61,352 nucleotides of DNA, from contig NZ_JANCLU010000024.1 of the NCBI RefSeq assembly GCF_024294805.1, forward strand, positions 1-61,352, written 5' to 3'. Below, one piece after another: positions 27,998 to 38,889 of the stretch. The stretch's first letter is position 1. Every line of letters starts with the position of its first letter. Both the position numbers and the translations under genes were made by a program. Source of the stretch: Alsobacter ponti (lineage in GTDB: Bacteria > Pseudomonadota > Alphaproteobacteria > Rhizobiales > Beijerinckiaceae). Below the pieces are notes generated by a model. The model was not told the origin of the DNA. It was given only the letters and a program-made list of their open reading frames with translations, and did not search any database.

Positions 27998-28756
27998 ATG
28001 AACGCGCAACCCGAACTCACCCAGGCCCTGCTCTACCTCGACGGCGTCAGCGTCTCGTTCGACGGGTTCAGGGCGCTGAACAACCTGTCGCTCGTCATCG
28101 GGCCCGGCGAGATGCGCGCCATCATCGGCCCCAACGGCGCGGGCAAGACGACGATGATGGACATCGTCACCGGCAAGACGCGCCCGGACGAGGGCGACGT
28201 GCTGTTTGACGGCCGCGTCGACCTGACGCGGCTCGACGAGGCGTCGATCGCCGAGCTGGGCATCGGCCGCAAGTTCCAGAAGCCGACCGTGTTCGAGAGC
28301 CAGACGGTGGAGGACAATTTGCTGCTGGCGCTGAAGGGCCCGCGCTCCGCCGCCGCCTCGCTGTTCGGCTGGCGCAACCGCGTGAAGGCCTCCGAACTGG
28401 ACGGCGTGCTCGAGACCGTCGGCCTCGCCGAGCACCGCGCCCGCCTCGCCGCCGACCTGTCGCACGGCCAGAAGCAATGGCTGGAGATCGGCATGCTGCT
28501 GGCGCAGGATCCCAAGCTGCTGCTGGTCGACGAGCCGGTGGCCGGCATGACCGACGCCGAGACGGAGGAGACGGCGCGGCTGCTCACCCGCATCGCCGGC
28601 AACCACGCCGTCGTGGTGGTGGAGCACGACATGGCGTTCGTGCGCGCGCTCGGCTGCAAGGTGACGTGCCTGCACGAGGGCACGGTGCTGGCCGAAGGGC
28701 CCATCGACGCCGTCTCGGCCAACGAGCGCGTCATCGAAGTCTATCTGGGGCGCTGA
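27998..28756 (+). CDS. urtD: Urea ABC transporter, ATP-binding protein UrtD
   Basis: The 252-residue ATPase has Walker A GPNGAGKTT, the block RKFQKPTVFESQTVEDNLLL, signature LSHGQKQWLEIGMLL and Walker B LLLVDEPVAGM, followed by VEHDMAFVRA. The SHGQ variant of the signature is typical of UrtD. It drives urea import with UrtE. The gene starts after GCGGAGTGAGCCCC, five bases from urtC. Confidence 0.95.
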   Translation: MNAQPELTQALLYLDGVSVSFDGFRALNNLSLVIGPGEMRAIIGPNGAGKTTMMDIVTGKTRPDEGDVLFDGRVDLTRLDEASIAELGIGRKFQKPTVFESQTVEDNLLLALKGPRSAAASLFGWRNRVKASELDGVLETVGLAEHRARLAADLSHGQKQWLEIGMLLAQDPKLLLVDEPVAGMTDAETEETARLLTRIAGNHAVVVVEHDMAFVRALGCKVTCLHEGTVLAEGPIDAVSANERVIEVYLGR

Positions 28757-28761
28757 TCGTC

Positions 28762-29463
28762 ATGGCCACTCTCGCGATCGACTCGATCGACCTCTACTAC
28801 GGCGCGGCCCAGGCGCTGCGCGGCGTGTCGCTTACCGCCGAGACCGGCAAGGTGACGAGCGTGCTCGGGCGCAACGGCGTCGGCAAGACGTCGCTGCTGC
28901 GCGCCATCATGGGCGTGCAGCCGGTGGCGCGCGGCGCCATCTCCTGGGACGGCCGGGATCTGGGCGGCCTCGCCCCCTACGACCGGGCGCGGCGCGGCAT
29001 CGCCTACGTGCCGCAGGGCCGCGAGATCTTCCCGCTTCTCACCGTGCGCGAGAACCTGGAGACCGGCTTCTCGCCGCTGCCGCGCGGTCAGCGCTTCGTG
29101 CCGGACGAGATCTACGACCTCTTCCCGGTGCTCAAGGACATGCTGAACCGGCGCGGCGGCGACCTCTCCGGCGGGCAGCAGCAGCAGCTCGCCATCGCCC
29201 GCGCGCTGGTGACGCGTCCCTCCCTGCTGGTGCTCGACGAGCCGACCGAGGGCATCCAGCCCTCCATCATCAAGGAGATCGGCCGCGCCATCGCCTATCT
29301 GCGCGGCAAGGGCGACATGGCCATCGTGCTGGTCGAACAATATTTCGAATGGGCGCGCGACCTGTGCGATAGCTACGCGGTGATGGATCGCGGCCAGGTC
29401 GTGCTGGCCGGCGACAAGGCGCACATGGTGGAAGCGGATGTACGTCGCCACCTCTCGGTCTGA
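28762..29463 (+). CDS. urtE: Urea ABC transporter, ATP-binding protein UrtE
   Basis: The 233-residue ATPase has Walker A GRNGVGKTSLLRAIMG, PQGREIFPLLTVRENL, signature LSGGQQQQLAIARAL, LLVLDEPTEGIQPSII and LVEQYFEWARDL. These are characteristic of UrtE/LivF-type proteins. It starts five bases after urtD. Its 3' end overlaps the ureD start by 26 bases, which ties urea import directly to urease assembly in one transcription unit. Confidence 0.95.
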   Translation: MATLAIDSIDLYYGAAQALRGVSLTAETGKVTSVLGRNGVGKTSLLRAIMGVQPVARGAISWDGRDLGGLAPYDRARRGIAYVPQGREIFPLLTVRENLETGFSPLPRGQRFVPDEIYDLFPVLKDMLNRRGGDLSGGQQQQLAIARALVTRPSLLVLDEPTEGIQPSIIKEIGRAIAYLRGKGDMAIVLVEQYFEWARDLCDSYAVMDRGQVVLAGDKAHMVEADVRRHLSV

Positions 29464-30289
29464 CCCGGCCGCCCGGCCGCAAGGCGTCGTGCCGGACTAT
29501 CTGCGGGCGCGCGGCGCGCTCCGCTGCCGCTTCGCGGCCCGGCCGCGCGGCACCGAGGCGGTGGAGACGGCGGAGAGCGGCGGCTTTCGCGTGCGCTTCC
29601 CGCGCGTCGGGCGCTGCGAGGCGGTGATGATCAACACCGGCGGCGGCATGACCGGCGGCGACCGCCTCGACGTGACGCTGGACCTCGACGCGGGGGCCGA
29701 CGCCGTCGTCACAACCCAGTCCTGCGAGAAGGTCTACCGCGCCCAGCACGCCCCCGCGCAGGTGAGCGTGCGCGCCACGCTGGCCGCCGGCGCGCGCCTC
29801 GCCTGGCTGCCGCAGGAGACCATCCTGTTCTCCGGCTCGCGCCTGTCGCGCCGCTTCGACGTCGACCTCGACCCCTCGGCCACGCTGACGCTCGCCGAGA
29901 GCCTGGTGTTCGGCCGGCTCGCCATGGGCGAGACGCTCGGCCCCGGCCTGCTCGCGGACCGCTGGCGCGTGCGGCGCGGCGGCCGGCTCGTCTTCGCCGA
30001 GAATCTGCGCCTCGACGGCGACCTCACGCGCCTGCTCGACAGGCCCGCTCTGGGCGGCGGCGCGCGGGCCGTCGCCACGATCCTGCACGTCGCGCCGGAC
30101 GCCGAAGCGCGGCTGGAGGCGGCGCGCGCCGCGCTCGAAGCGGCCGGCTCCGATTGCGGCGCGAGCGCCTGGGGCGGCCTGCTGGTCGTGCGCTTCGCCG
30201 CGCCCTCGCCCGCCGTGCTGCGCGGCGACCTGTCGCGCTTCCTCGCCGCCTTCCGCGACACGCCGCCGCCGCGCGTGTGGCAATGCTGA
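29438..30289 (+). CDS. ureD: Urease accessory protein UreD
   Basis: The 283-residue protein has [54 protein letters not shown] and [12 protein letters not shown], the core motifs of UreD, the scaffold that binds apo-urease and passes nickel from UreG and UreF. I use ATG 29438, which overlaps urtE; it is the first ATG of the frame. Spacing to the fused ureAB is 28 bases. Confidence 0.95.
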   Translation: MYVATSRSDPAARPQGVVPDYLRARGALRCRFAARPRGTEAVETAESGGFRVRFPRVGRCEAVMINTGGGMTGGDRLDVTLDLDAGADAVVTTQSCEKVYRAQHAPAQVSVRATLAAGARLAWLPQETILFSGSRLSRRFDVDLDPSATLTLAESLVFGRLAMGETLGPGLLADRWRVRRGGRLVFAENLRLDGDLTRLLDRPALGGGARAVATILHVAPDAEARLEAARAALEAAGSDCGASAWGGLLVVRFAAPSPAVLRGDLSRFLAAFRDTPPPRVWQC

Positions 30290-30317
30290 ACGTCAACGAC
30301 CGTCAGGGACGCGCCCG

Positions 30318-30938
30318 ATGAACCTCTCTCCGCGCGAAAAGGACAAGCTCCTCGTCGCCATGGCCGCGATGGTGGCCCGCCGCCGGCTCGAACGCGGCGT
30401 CAAGCTCAACCATCCCGAGGCGGTGGCGCTGATCTGCGACTTCGTCGTCGAGGGCGCGCGCGACGGGCGCAGCGTCGCCGAGCTGATGGAGGCCGGCGCG
30501 CATGTCCTCACGCCCGAGCAGGTGATGGACGGCGTCGCCGAGATGATCCACGACGTGCAGGTGGAGGCGACCTTCCCGGACGGCACCAAGCTCGTCACCG
30601 TCCACAACCCGATCCGCGGCGCCGGCGGCCGCGTCATCCCCGGCGAGATCCTGCCCGCCGAGGGCGACATCGTCATGAACGAGGGCCGCGAGACGGTGAC
30701 GCTGACCGTCGCCAACACCGGCGACCGGCCGGTCCAGGTCGGCAGCCACTACCATTTCTTCGAGACCAATCCGGGCCTGTCGTTCGACCGCGCCAAAGCG
30801 CGCGGCATGCGGCTGGACATCCCGCCCGGCGCCGCCGTGCGCTTCGAGCCCGGCCAGACGCGCGAGGTGCGCCTCGTGCCGCTCTCAGGGGCGCGTGAGG
30901 TGTACGGCTTCCGGCAGGACGTGATGGGCAAGCTCTGA
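30318..30938 (+). CDS. Urease gamma-beta fusion subunit (UreA-UreB)
   Basis: The 206-residue protein joins two subunits that are separate in most bacteria. Residues 1 to about 100 are UreA (gamma), with [20 protein letters not shown] and [20 protein letters not shown]. From about 103 it is UreB (beta), with [38 protein letters not shown] and [18 protein letters not shown]. The fusion is in one clean frame with a linker of a few residues. Helicobacter has the same fusion. It forms the structural frame around UreC. The next gene on this strand is an unrelated exported protein, not ureC. Confidence 0.95.
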   Translation: MNLSPREKDKLLVAMAAMVARRRLERGVKLNHPEAVALICDFVVEGARDGRSVAELMEAGAHVLTPEQVMDGVAEMIHDVQVEATFPDGTKLVTVHNPIRGAGGRVIPGEILPAEGDIVMNEGRETVTLTVANTGDRPVQVGSHYHFFETNPGLSFDRAKARGMRLDIPPGAAVRFEPGQTREVRLVPLSGAREVYGFRQDVMGKL

Positions 30939-30982
30939 GGGAACACTGTTTTCGAGCCCTTCGACCATTCTAGGAAAATTTC

Positions 30983-31537
30983 ATGTTCCGAAATTTCTTA
31001 TTCTGCTCTCTTCAGATCGTGTTGTTGGCTATGTTCATTGGAGGTCAATCCTACGCAAAGGAAGACGATCTGGATGTCGTTCAGTGGCGCAATTTCGACC
31101 AGAAGGACCGCGCCTATTTGACGGTCGCACATGGATACGGGGGCGATGCCTACACCGGCCCAAGCCTCGATTGTCAAGCGGGACAGCGAGATGTGCGAAT
31201 GTGGATAGCTGTAACTAGAGAACAGTTGGCATTTGCGGCAGAACAAATCAAGCAAAATGAGCCAATTGGACTCATGATTGTAAGTCGAAACTTTGAAAAA
31301 GCATGTCCCAAAGAGCGGTTGGAATATTGGCGGAACGAAATGGATGAGAACTGGGAGCTACAATGCGAGATGCCCATCAATGAGGGCGAAGACTTCTTCA
31401 ATGCATTCGTGCGTTCTGGAGTTTTTGGATTGAAATTTGGCTCATTTCAACAAACCAATTCGAACGCGAAAGGCCGACCCTCGATTCGAGCCTTCCAGAA
31501 ATTTTGCCTGACGTCGAAACATTTTTCGTTCCATTGA
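30983..31537 (+). CDS. Exported protein of unknown function, inserted in the urease genes
   Basis: The 184-residue product has a Sec-type signal (MFRNFLFCSLQIVLLAMF, cleavage near QSYAKE) and a polar mature part with cysteines at DCQAGQR, KACPKER, LQCEMP and KFCLTS, which could form disulfides in the periplasm. I recognise no family. The DNA from about 30940 to 31560 is strikingly AT-richer than both neighbours, with codons such as ATT, AAT and GAA that the flanking genes avoid. It separates ureAB (45 bases upstream) from ureC (75 bases downstream), on the same strand. This suggests a recently acquired gene, or cargo, co-transcribed with urease. No mobile-element ends were seen. Confidence 0.72.
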   Translation: MFRNFLFCSLQIVLLAMFIGGQSYAKEDDLDVVQWRNFDQKDRAYLTVAHGYGGDAYTGPSLDCQAGQRDVRMWIAVTREQLAFAAEQIKQNEPIGLMIVSRNFEKACPKERLEYWRNEMDENWELQCEMPINEGEDFFNAFVRSGVFGLKFGSFQQTNSNAKGRPSIRAFQKFCLTSKHFSFH

Positions 31538-31612
31538 CCGGCTGCACTTCCGACGTCGCCACACAGCCTTCTCCTGTTGCGCCTTCGTAGGATACCCTTG
31601 TTGGAGCAGAAC

Positions 31613-33325
<1,713 letters not shown>

Positions 33326-33392
33326 GCGGCGCGTGCCTGCCCGCCTTGGGCGTGCTATGAGCCGCCCTGACCAGACCCAGGGAGTTTCCGCC

Positions 33393-34148
33393 ATGCAGCG
33401 CGCCACCACCGTCGTCCGCAAACCGGCCGTCAAGGCCGACAAGGTCGTCGACACCGTCGTGCTGGACCACGAGGGCCGCCACCGCCGCCGCGTCGTGCTG
33501 TCGACGCAGGGCGGGCGGTCCGTGCTGCTCGACCTCGACAAGGCCACCGTGCTCAACGACGGCGACGCCGTGCGGCTGGAGGACGGCGCGCTGGTGCTGG
33601 TGAAGGCCGCGGCGCAGACGCTCGTCGAGATCACCGCCGCCACCCCGAAACGGCTGATGCGCATCGCCTGGCACATCGGCAACCGGCACACGCCCGCCGA
33701 AATCGGCGAGGAGGCGGTGTGGATCGAGCCCGACCACGTGCTGGTCGAGATGGTGCGCGGCCTGGGCGCGCAGACGCGCGAGGTGGAGCGGGCCTTCCAG
33801 CCCGAGCGCGGCGCCTACGAGGCCGCCGCCGCTCACGGCCACGCCCATGGGCACGATCACGGCCATGGGCACGAGCACGGCCATGGTCACGATCACGGTC
33901 ATGCACACGGACACGCGCACGAGCACGAGCATGTCCACGGCGAGGCTTGCGGCTGCGGCCATGACCACGCGCACGGCGACGCCCACGGCCACCAGCATGG
34001 TCACGGCCATGAGCACGCGCATGGTCACGAGCACGGCCATCAGCACGGCCACGAGCACGCGCACGGCGAAGCCTGCGGCTGCGGCCACGAGCACGCGCAC
34101 GACCATGAGCACGGGCACGGACACGGCCACGGACGCGGGCATGGCTGA
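33393..34148 (+). CDS. ureE: Urease nickel chaperone UreE with very long His-rich tail
   Basis: The 251-residue protein has a normal UreE body for about 145 residues, including [14 protein letters not shown] and [17 protein letters not shown]. It ends in about 105 residues of alternating His with Gly, Ala, Glu or Asp, containing about 44 histidines by my count. Two copies of the motif HGEACGCGH punctuate the tail. UreE normally ends soon after its body or carries a short His tail. This tail should bind many nickel ions and may store or buffer them for urease. ATG 33393 follows GGGAG. The stop overlaps the ureF start by eight bases. Confidence 0.95.
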   Translation: MQRATTVVRKPAVKADKVVDTVVLDHEGRHRRRVVLSTQGGRSVLLDLDKATVLNDGDAVRLEDGALVLVKAAAQTLVEITAATPKRLMRIAWHIGNRHTPAEIGEEAVWIEPDHVLVEMVRGLGAQTREVERAFQPERGAYEAAAAHGHAHGHDHGHGHEHGHGHDHGHAHGHAHEHEHVHGEACGCGHDHAHGDAHGHQHGHGHEHAHGHEHGHQHGHEHAHGEACGCGHEHAHDHEHGHGHGHGRGHG

Positions 34149-34821
34149 CGGGCCGGCGCTGCCGCTGTTCGCCTGGCTGTCGCCGGCCTTCCCGGTCGGC
34201 GCGTTCGCCTACTCGCACGGCGTCGAATGGGCCGTCGAGACCGGCCAGGTGAAGGACGCGGCCAGCGCGCTCGACTGGATCGGCGACGTGCTGCGCGACG
34301 GCTCCGGCCGCAACGACGCCATCCTGCTCGCCATGGCCCATCGCGCGACGCTCGCCGGCGACGACGCGGCGCTCGCCGAGGCGGCGGAGCTGGCCGTCGC
34401 CCTGCAGCCCTCCCGCGAACGCTGCCTCGAGGCCACGGCGCAGGGCAACGCCTTCGTCGCCGCCGCGCGCGCGTCATGGCCGACGCCGGCGCTCGACCGC
34501 CTCGCCGCATGCTGGCCGGGGGACGTGTGCTACCCGGTGGCGCTCGGCGTCGTCGCGGCCGGCCACGGCGTCGCCCCGCGCGCCACGCTGGAGGCGTTCC
34601 TGCTCGCCTTCGTCGCCAATCTCGTCTCGGCCGCCGTGCGGCTGGGCCCGCTCGGCCAGAACGACGGGCAACGCATCGTCGCGGCGCTGATGGCCGACGT
34701 TCGCGAGGTCGCCCATTCCGGCGAGACGGCCGGGCCCGACGACCTCGGCGGCTCGGCGTTCCGCTCCGACATCGCCTCGCTGAGGCACGAGACCCAGTAT
34801 TCCCGCCTGTTCCGGTCGTGA
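34141..34821 (+). CDS. ureF: Urease accessory protein UreF
   Basis: The 226-residue helical protein begins [20 protein letters not shown], the defining UreF start, followed by [25 protein letters not shown] and [17 protein letters not shown], and ends [20 protein letters not shown]. UreF links UreD to the GTPase UreG and acts as its checkpoint. ATG 34141 overlaps the ureE tail by eight bases, so translation is coupled to the His-rich stretch. A 25-base gap separates it from ureG. Confidence 0.95.
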   Translation: MADGPALPLFAWLSPAFPVGAFAYSHGVEWAVETGQVKDAASALDWIGDVLRDGSGRNDAILLAMAHRATLAGDDAALAEAAELAVALQPSRERCLEATAQGNAFVAAARASWPTPALDRLAACWPGDVCYPVALGVVAAGHGVAPRATLEAFLLAFVANLVSAAVRLGPLGQNDGQRIVAALMADVREVAHSGETAGPDDLGGSAFRSDIASLRHETQYSRLFRS

Positions 34822-34846
34822 CCGGGGGCGAACGCGCGAGGACAGC

Positions 34847-35470
<624 letters not shown>

Positions 35471-35477
35471 CCGGGCG

Positions 35478-35822
35478 TCAGCCCTTCACGAAGTCCTGCC
35501 GGTGCGGCGTGAAGGCGTCGAGCAATCCGCCGGCCTCGACGCAGACGACGCCGTGGACGGCGTTGGGAGGCGCGATGAAGCTGTCGCCCGCCGTCAGCCG
35601 CTGCGTGCGGCCGGCGATGGTGACGTCGAACGCGCCGCTCTCCACCAGCGTGCACTGCACGTGCGGGTGGCTGTGCGGCGTTCCCGTCGCGCCGGCCTCG
35701 AAGGCGACGCGCACCATCATGACGCCCTCGTCCCAGGTGAGGATCTTGCGGCGCACGCCGGGGCCGACGCTCTCCCAGTCCACGTCGGCGTCGCGCACGA
35801 AAATGTCGGTGCCCTTGCTCAT
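35478..35822 (-). CDS. Cupin protein, KdgF-like
   Basis: The 114-residue single-domain cupin has the metal-binding pattern GTPHSHPHVQCTLVESGAF in motif 1 and SFIAPPNAVHGV in motif 2. It is the last gene of a kduI-kduD operon, starting 12 bases after kduD. The cupin KdgF, which opens 4,5-unsaturated uronates to linear keto sugars, has this size and this genomic setting, so that role fits. The function is inferred from context and fold, not from unique residues. Confidence 0.78.
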   Translation of the reverse strand: MSKGTDIFVRDADVDWESVGPGVRRKILTWDEGVMMVRVAFEAGATGTPHSHPHVQCTLVESGAFDVTIAGRTQRLTAGDSFIAPPNAVHGVVCVEAGGLLDAFTPHRQDFVKG

Positions 35823-35834
35823 CGTCTCTTCCTT

Positions 35835-36590
35835 TCAGCGCGCCAGCCAGCCGCCGTCGACGGGGATAACGGCGCCATGCACGTAGGCGGCGGCATCGGA
35901 GCACAGGAACACCGCCGCGCCGCCGAGATCGTCCGGGCGACCCCAGCGGCCGGCGGGGATGCGCGCCAGGATCTGCTCGCTCCGCGCGGGGTCGTTGCGC
36001 AGCGCCTCGGTATTGTTGGTGACGAAATAGCCCGGCGCGATGGCGTTGACGTTGACGCCCTTCGCGGCCCATTCGCAGGCGAGCAGCCGCGTCAGCCCGG
36101 CGAGCCCGCTCTTGGAAGCGGTGTAGGAGGGAATGCGGATGCCGCCCTGGAAGGAGAGCAGCGAGGCGATGTTGACGATGCGCCCGCCACCGGCCGGGAT
36201 CATGTGCCGGGCGGCCGCCTGCGACAGGAAGAACGCGCTCTTCAGGTTGACGTCCATCACCGCGTCCCAGTCGGCCTCGGTGAAGTCGAGCGCGTCGGCG
36301 CGGCGGATGATCCCGGCGTTGTTGACGAGGATGTCGAGCCGGCCGCGCCAGGCCAGCGCCTCGTCGACGATGCGGGCGACCGGCTCGATCGTGCCGAGGT
36401 CGGCGGCGATGGCGAGGAAGGGCGCGCCCTGCGCCTCCACCAGCGCGCCCGTCTCGTCCATGGAGGAACGCCCGACGCCGGCCACCGCCGCGCCGGCCCG
36501 CGCCAGCGCCACGGCGATGGCCTGGCCGAGGCCCGTGTTCGCGCCGGTGACGATTGCGGTGCGGCCGGTGAGGTCGAAAAGCGAGTCCAT
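35835..36590 (-). CDS. kduD: 2-Dehydro-3-deoxy-D-gluconate 5-dehydrogenase (KduD)
   Basis: The 251-residue short-chain dehydrogenase begins LFDLTGRTAIVTGANTGLGQ (cofactor binding), has NNAGIIRR, the catalytic Ser in NIASLLSF and the YTASK motif, and ends GAVIPVDGGWLAR. Sequence details such as NVNAIAPGYFVTNNTEALR are typical of KduD. It reduces 3-deoxy-D-glycero-2,5-hexodiulosonate to 2-keto-3-deoxygluconate in uronate breakdown. It lies nine bases after kduI. Confidence 0.92.
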   Translation of the reverse strand: MDSLFDLTGRTAIVTGANTGLGQAIAVALARAGAAVAGVGRSSMDETGALVEAQGAPFLAIAADLGTIEPVARIVDEALAWRGRLDILVNNAGIIRRADALDFTEADWDAVMDVNLKSAFFLSQAAARHMIPAGGGRIVNIASLLSFQGGIRIPSYTASKSGLAGLTRLLACEWAAKGVNVNAIAPGYFVTNNTEALRNDPARSEQILARIPAGRWGRPDDLGGAAVFLCSDAAAYVHGAVIPVDGGWLAR

Positions 36591-36598
36591 GGCGCGCC

Positions 36599-37447
36599 TC
36601 AGCGCAGCGCGGACATGGGCACCATGTCCATGTCGGTGAAGTCCTGGTTGTCGCCCGCCATCGCCCACATGAAGCCGTAGCTCGCCGTGCCGACGCCGGA
36701 GTGGATCGACCAGCCCGGGGAGATGATCGCCTGCTCGTTGGCGACCACCAGATGCCGCGTCTCGTGCGGCTCGCCCATCATGTGGAAGACGCGGCCGTCC
36801 TCCGGCAGGTCGAAATAGAGGTAGATCTCCGAGCGGCGGTCGTGCGTGTGCGAGGGCATGGTGTTCCACACGCTGCCGGGCGAGAACAAGGTGATGCCGG
36901 CGACAAGCTGGCAGGTCGGCAGCACGTCCGGGTGGATCACCTGGTTGATGACGCGCTTGTTGGCCGAGGCCTCGGCGCCGAGCGGCACCTTCCGCGCGCG
37001 CTCCAGCGGCACCAAGGCCGTCCGGTGGCTGGCGTGGGCGGGGCAGGAGAGCAGGTAGAACTTGGCCGGGTCGGCCGGGTCGAGGCTCTCGAAGACGACC
37101 TCATCCGCGCCCATGCCGACATAGAGCGTGTCGAGGCGGCCGAGCGTGTGAACCGTCCCGTCGACGGTGACGCGGCCGGGGCCGCCGACATTGGTCGCCG
37201 ACATTTCGCGCCGGGCGAGGAAGGTCTTCTGGCCGATTTCGCGGGGCGCGGTCAGCGCCAGCGGAGCGTCGGTCGGCATCGCGCCGCCGACGACGAAGCG
37301 GTCGACATGGGTGTAAGTGAGCGCGATCAGCCCCGGGGCGAAGACGCGCTCGATCAGGAAGTGCCGGCGCAGCTCGCCGGTGTCGAAGCGCTTCACCGCG
37401 TCGGGGTGGGAGGCCTGGCGGGTCTCGACGATGACGTGGTCTGGCAT
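36599..37447 (-). CDS. kduI: 5-Keto 4-deoxyuronate isomerase (KduI)
   Basis: The 282-residue protein starts at ATG 37447 after CCGGGAGGGCCC. It has the N-terminal block RRHFLIERVFAPGLIALTYTHVDR, the zinc-binding HTHDRRSEIYLYFD near residues 190-203 and a final SYGFMWAMAGDNQDFTDMD. It interconverts 5-keto-4-deoxyuronate and 3-deoxy-D-glycero-2,5-hexodiulosonate, the step before KduD. It leads the kduI-kduD-cupin operon and has a palindromic operator candidate 26 bases upstream. Confidence 0.95.
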   Translation of the reverse strand: MPDHVIVETRQASHPDAVKRFDTGELRRHFLIERVFAPGLIALTYTHVDRFVVGGAMPTDAPLALTAPREIGQKTFLARREMSATNVGGPGRVTVDGTVHTLGRLDTLYVGMGADEVVFESLDPADPAKFYLLSCPAHASHRTALVPLERARKVPLGAEASANKRVINQVIHPDVLPTCQLVAGITLFSPGSVWNTMPSHTHDRRSEIYLYFDLPEDGRVFHMMGEPHETRHLVVANEQAIISPGWSIHSGVGTASYGFMWAMAGDNQDFTDMDMVPMSALR

Positions 37448-37472
37448 GGGCCCTCCCGGAGTTTGGTGGCGC

Positions 37473-37497
37473 GAGTTGTCGTACAATCGGACAACTC
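37473..37497. promoter_or_regulatory. Palindromic operator candidate for the kduI operon
   Basis: GAGTTGTC and GACAACTC form a perfect inverted repeat with a nine-base spacer, ending 26 bases before the kduI start. TTGTC-N-GACAA palindromes are typical of GntR/FadR-type regulators, which control uronate genes in many proteobacteria. No regulator gene is adjacent, so it must act from elsewhere. Confidence 0.65.
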
Positions 37498-37603
37498 TCT
37501 AGCGCGAGACGCGGCGCGGGGGAAGTCCCCCGGCCGAGCCTCACCGCCCAGTCTCCGCCGTTCGGCCCCGCGCGGGAAGCCCCCGCGAAAAGCCCGCTCC
37601 CGA

Positions 37604-38713
37604 TCAGCCCTGCTTGAGCGCCTGGCCCGGCCAGGTCGCCTTGCGGGCGCGGGCGAACTGCGGCACGGCCGGAAGCTCGGCCCCCAGCGCGTCGGCGGCG
37701 TGGATGCCCCAGCGCGGGTCGTCCAGCGCGGCGCGGCCGATGGCCACCATGTCGGCCTTGCCCTCGGCCAGCAGAGCCTCGGCCTGAGCCGGCGTGACGA
37801 TCATGCCGACCGCGCGGGTGACGATGCCCGTGCCCTGCTTCACCGCCTCGGCGAGGTGGGCCTGGTAGGCGGCCCCGACGGGGATCTTCTGCCCCATGGC
37901 GACGCCGCCCGACGACACGCAGGCATAGGCCAGGCCGAGGTCGCGCAGCGCGCCGGCCAGCGCGACGGCGTCCTCGGCGACCAGGCCTCCCTCCACCCAG
38001 TCGCTGCCGGTGATGCGCGCCGCCACCGCGACGTGAGGCGGCAGCGCCGCCTTCACCGCCCGCGCCACCTCGATCGGGAAGGAGCGCCGCCCGGCGGCGT
38101 CGCCGCCGTAGCGGTCGTCGCGGCGGTTGGAGATCGGCGACTGGATGGAGTGCAGCAGATAGCCGTGGGCCATGTGCAGCTCGATCAGGTCGAAGCCGAC
38201 GCGCACGGCGCGCAGCGCCGCGTCCACGAAGGCCTGCCGCACGCGGGCGAAGTCCGCCTCGTCCATCTCGCGAGGGGTGTGCCAGGCCTCGCCCATCGGG
38301 ATCGCCGAGGGGGCGATGGTCGGCCACGGGTCCTGGTCCGCCTTCAGCGCGCCGCCGCCTTCCCACGGGCGCTGCGAGGAGGCCTTGCGGCCGGCATGGG
38401 CGAGCTGCACGCCGATCTTCGTGCCCGGCAGCGCCACCGCGCGCGCCGCCTCCAGCGCCCGCCGGGCGGCGCGCTCGTTGGCGTCGGAGTAGAGGCCCAT
38501 ATCGCCATGGCTGATGCGGCCGATGCGCTCCACCGCGGTCGCCTCGACGACGAACAGGCCGGCGCCCGACATCGCCATGTTCATCCAGTGGTGCAGGTGC
38601 CAGTCCGTCGCCGAGCCGTCGTCGGCCGTGTACATGCACATGGGCGCGATGGCGATGCGGTTGGGAACGACGATCGGGCCGAGCTGGAGCGGGGTGAACA
38701 GGTGCGAGGTCAT
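37604..38713 (-). CDS. Old Yellow Enzyme family NADH:flavin oxidoreductase (YqjM-like)
   Basis: The 369-residue TIM barrel begins LFTPLQLGPIVVPNRIAIAPMCMYTADDG, where the MCMY cysteine is the redox-sensing residue of the YqjM class. It has GVQLAHAGRKAS for flavin and substrate binding, ELHMAHGYLLHSIQSPISN with RRDDRYGG, and VAIGRAALDDPRW near the end. It binds FMN and reduces activated alkenes with NAD(P)H. The start is ATG 38713. It lies upstream of the kduI promoter on the same strand and is probably transcribed separately. Confidence 0.93.
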   Translation of the reverse strand: MTSHLFTPLQLGPIVVPNRIAIAPMCMYTADDGSATDWHLHHWMNMAMSGAGLFVVEATAVERIGRISHGDMGLYSDANERAARRALEAARAVALPGTKIGVQLAHAGRKASSQRPWEGGGALKADQDPWPTIAPSAIPMGEAWHTPREMDEADFARVRQAFVDAALRAVRVGFDLIELHMAHGYLLHSIQSPISNRRDDRYGGDAAGRRSFPIEVARAVKAALPPHVAVAARITGSDWVEGGLVAEDAVALAGALRDLGLAYACVSSGGVAMGQKIPVGAAYQAHLAEAVKQGTGIVTRAVGMIVTPAQAEALLAEGKADMVAIGRAALDDPRWGIHAADALGAELPAVPQFARARKATWPGQALKQG

Positions 38714-38889
38714 GGCGCGTCCGGGTGTGGGGTGAAGGGATGTCCCCGCATACATGGGCGATGCGGGGCCCGAAAGCCAGCGCAGGGCTGCGTTGCGGCC
38801 ATGCGAGGCTTCGGCGTGGCTGGACCCGCGCCGCGAACCCTGTAGGAATGCGCCATGCGCAACCGGTCGCCGAACGCGGAGTCGACGCG

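Noticed and set aside
33830-34140. Short tandem DNA repeats that could look like a CRISPR or satellite array
   Set aside because: The repeats are irregular multiples of three and encode the His-rich tail of UreE in frame.
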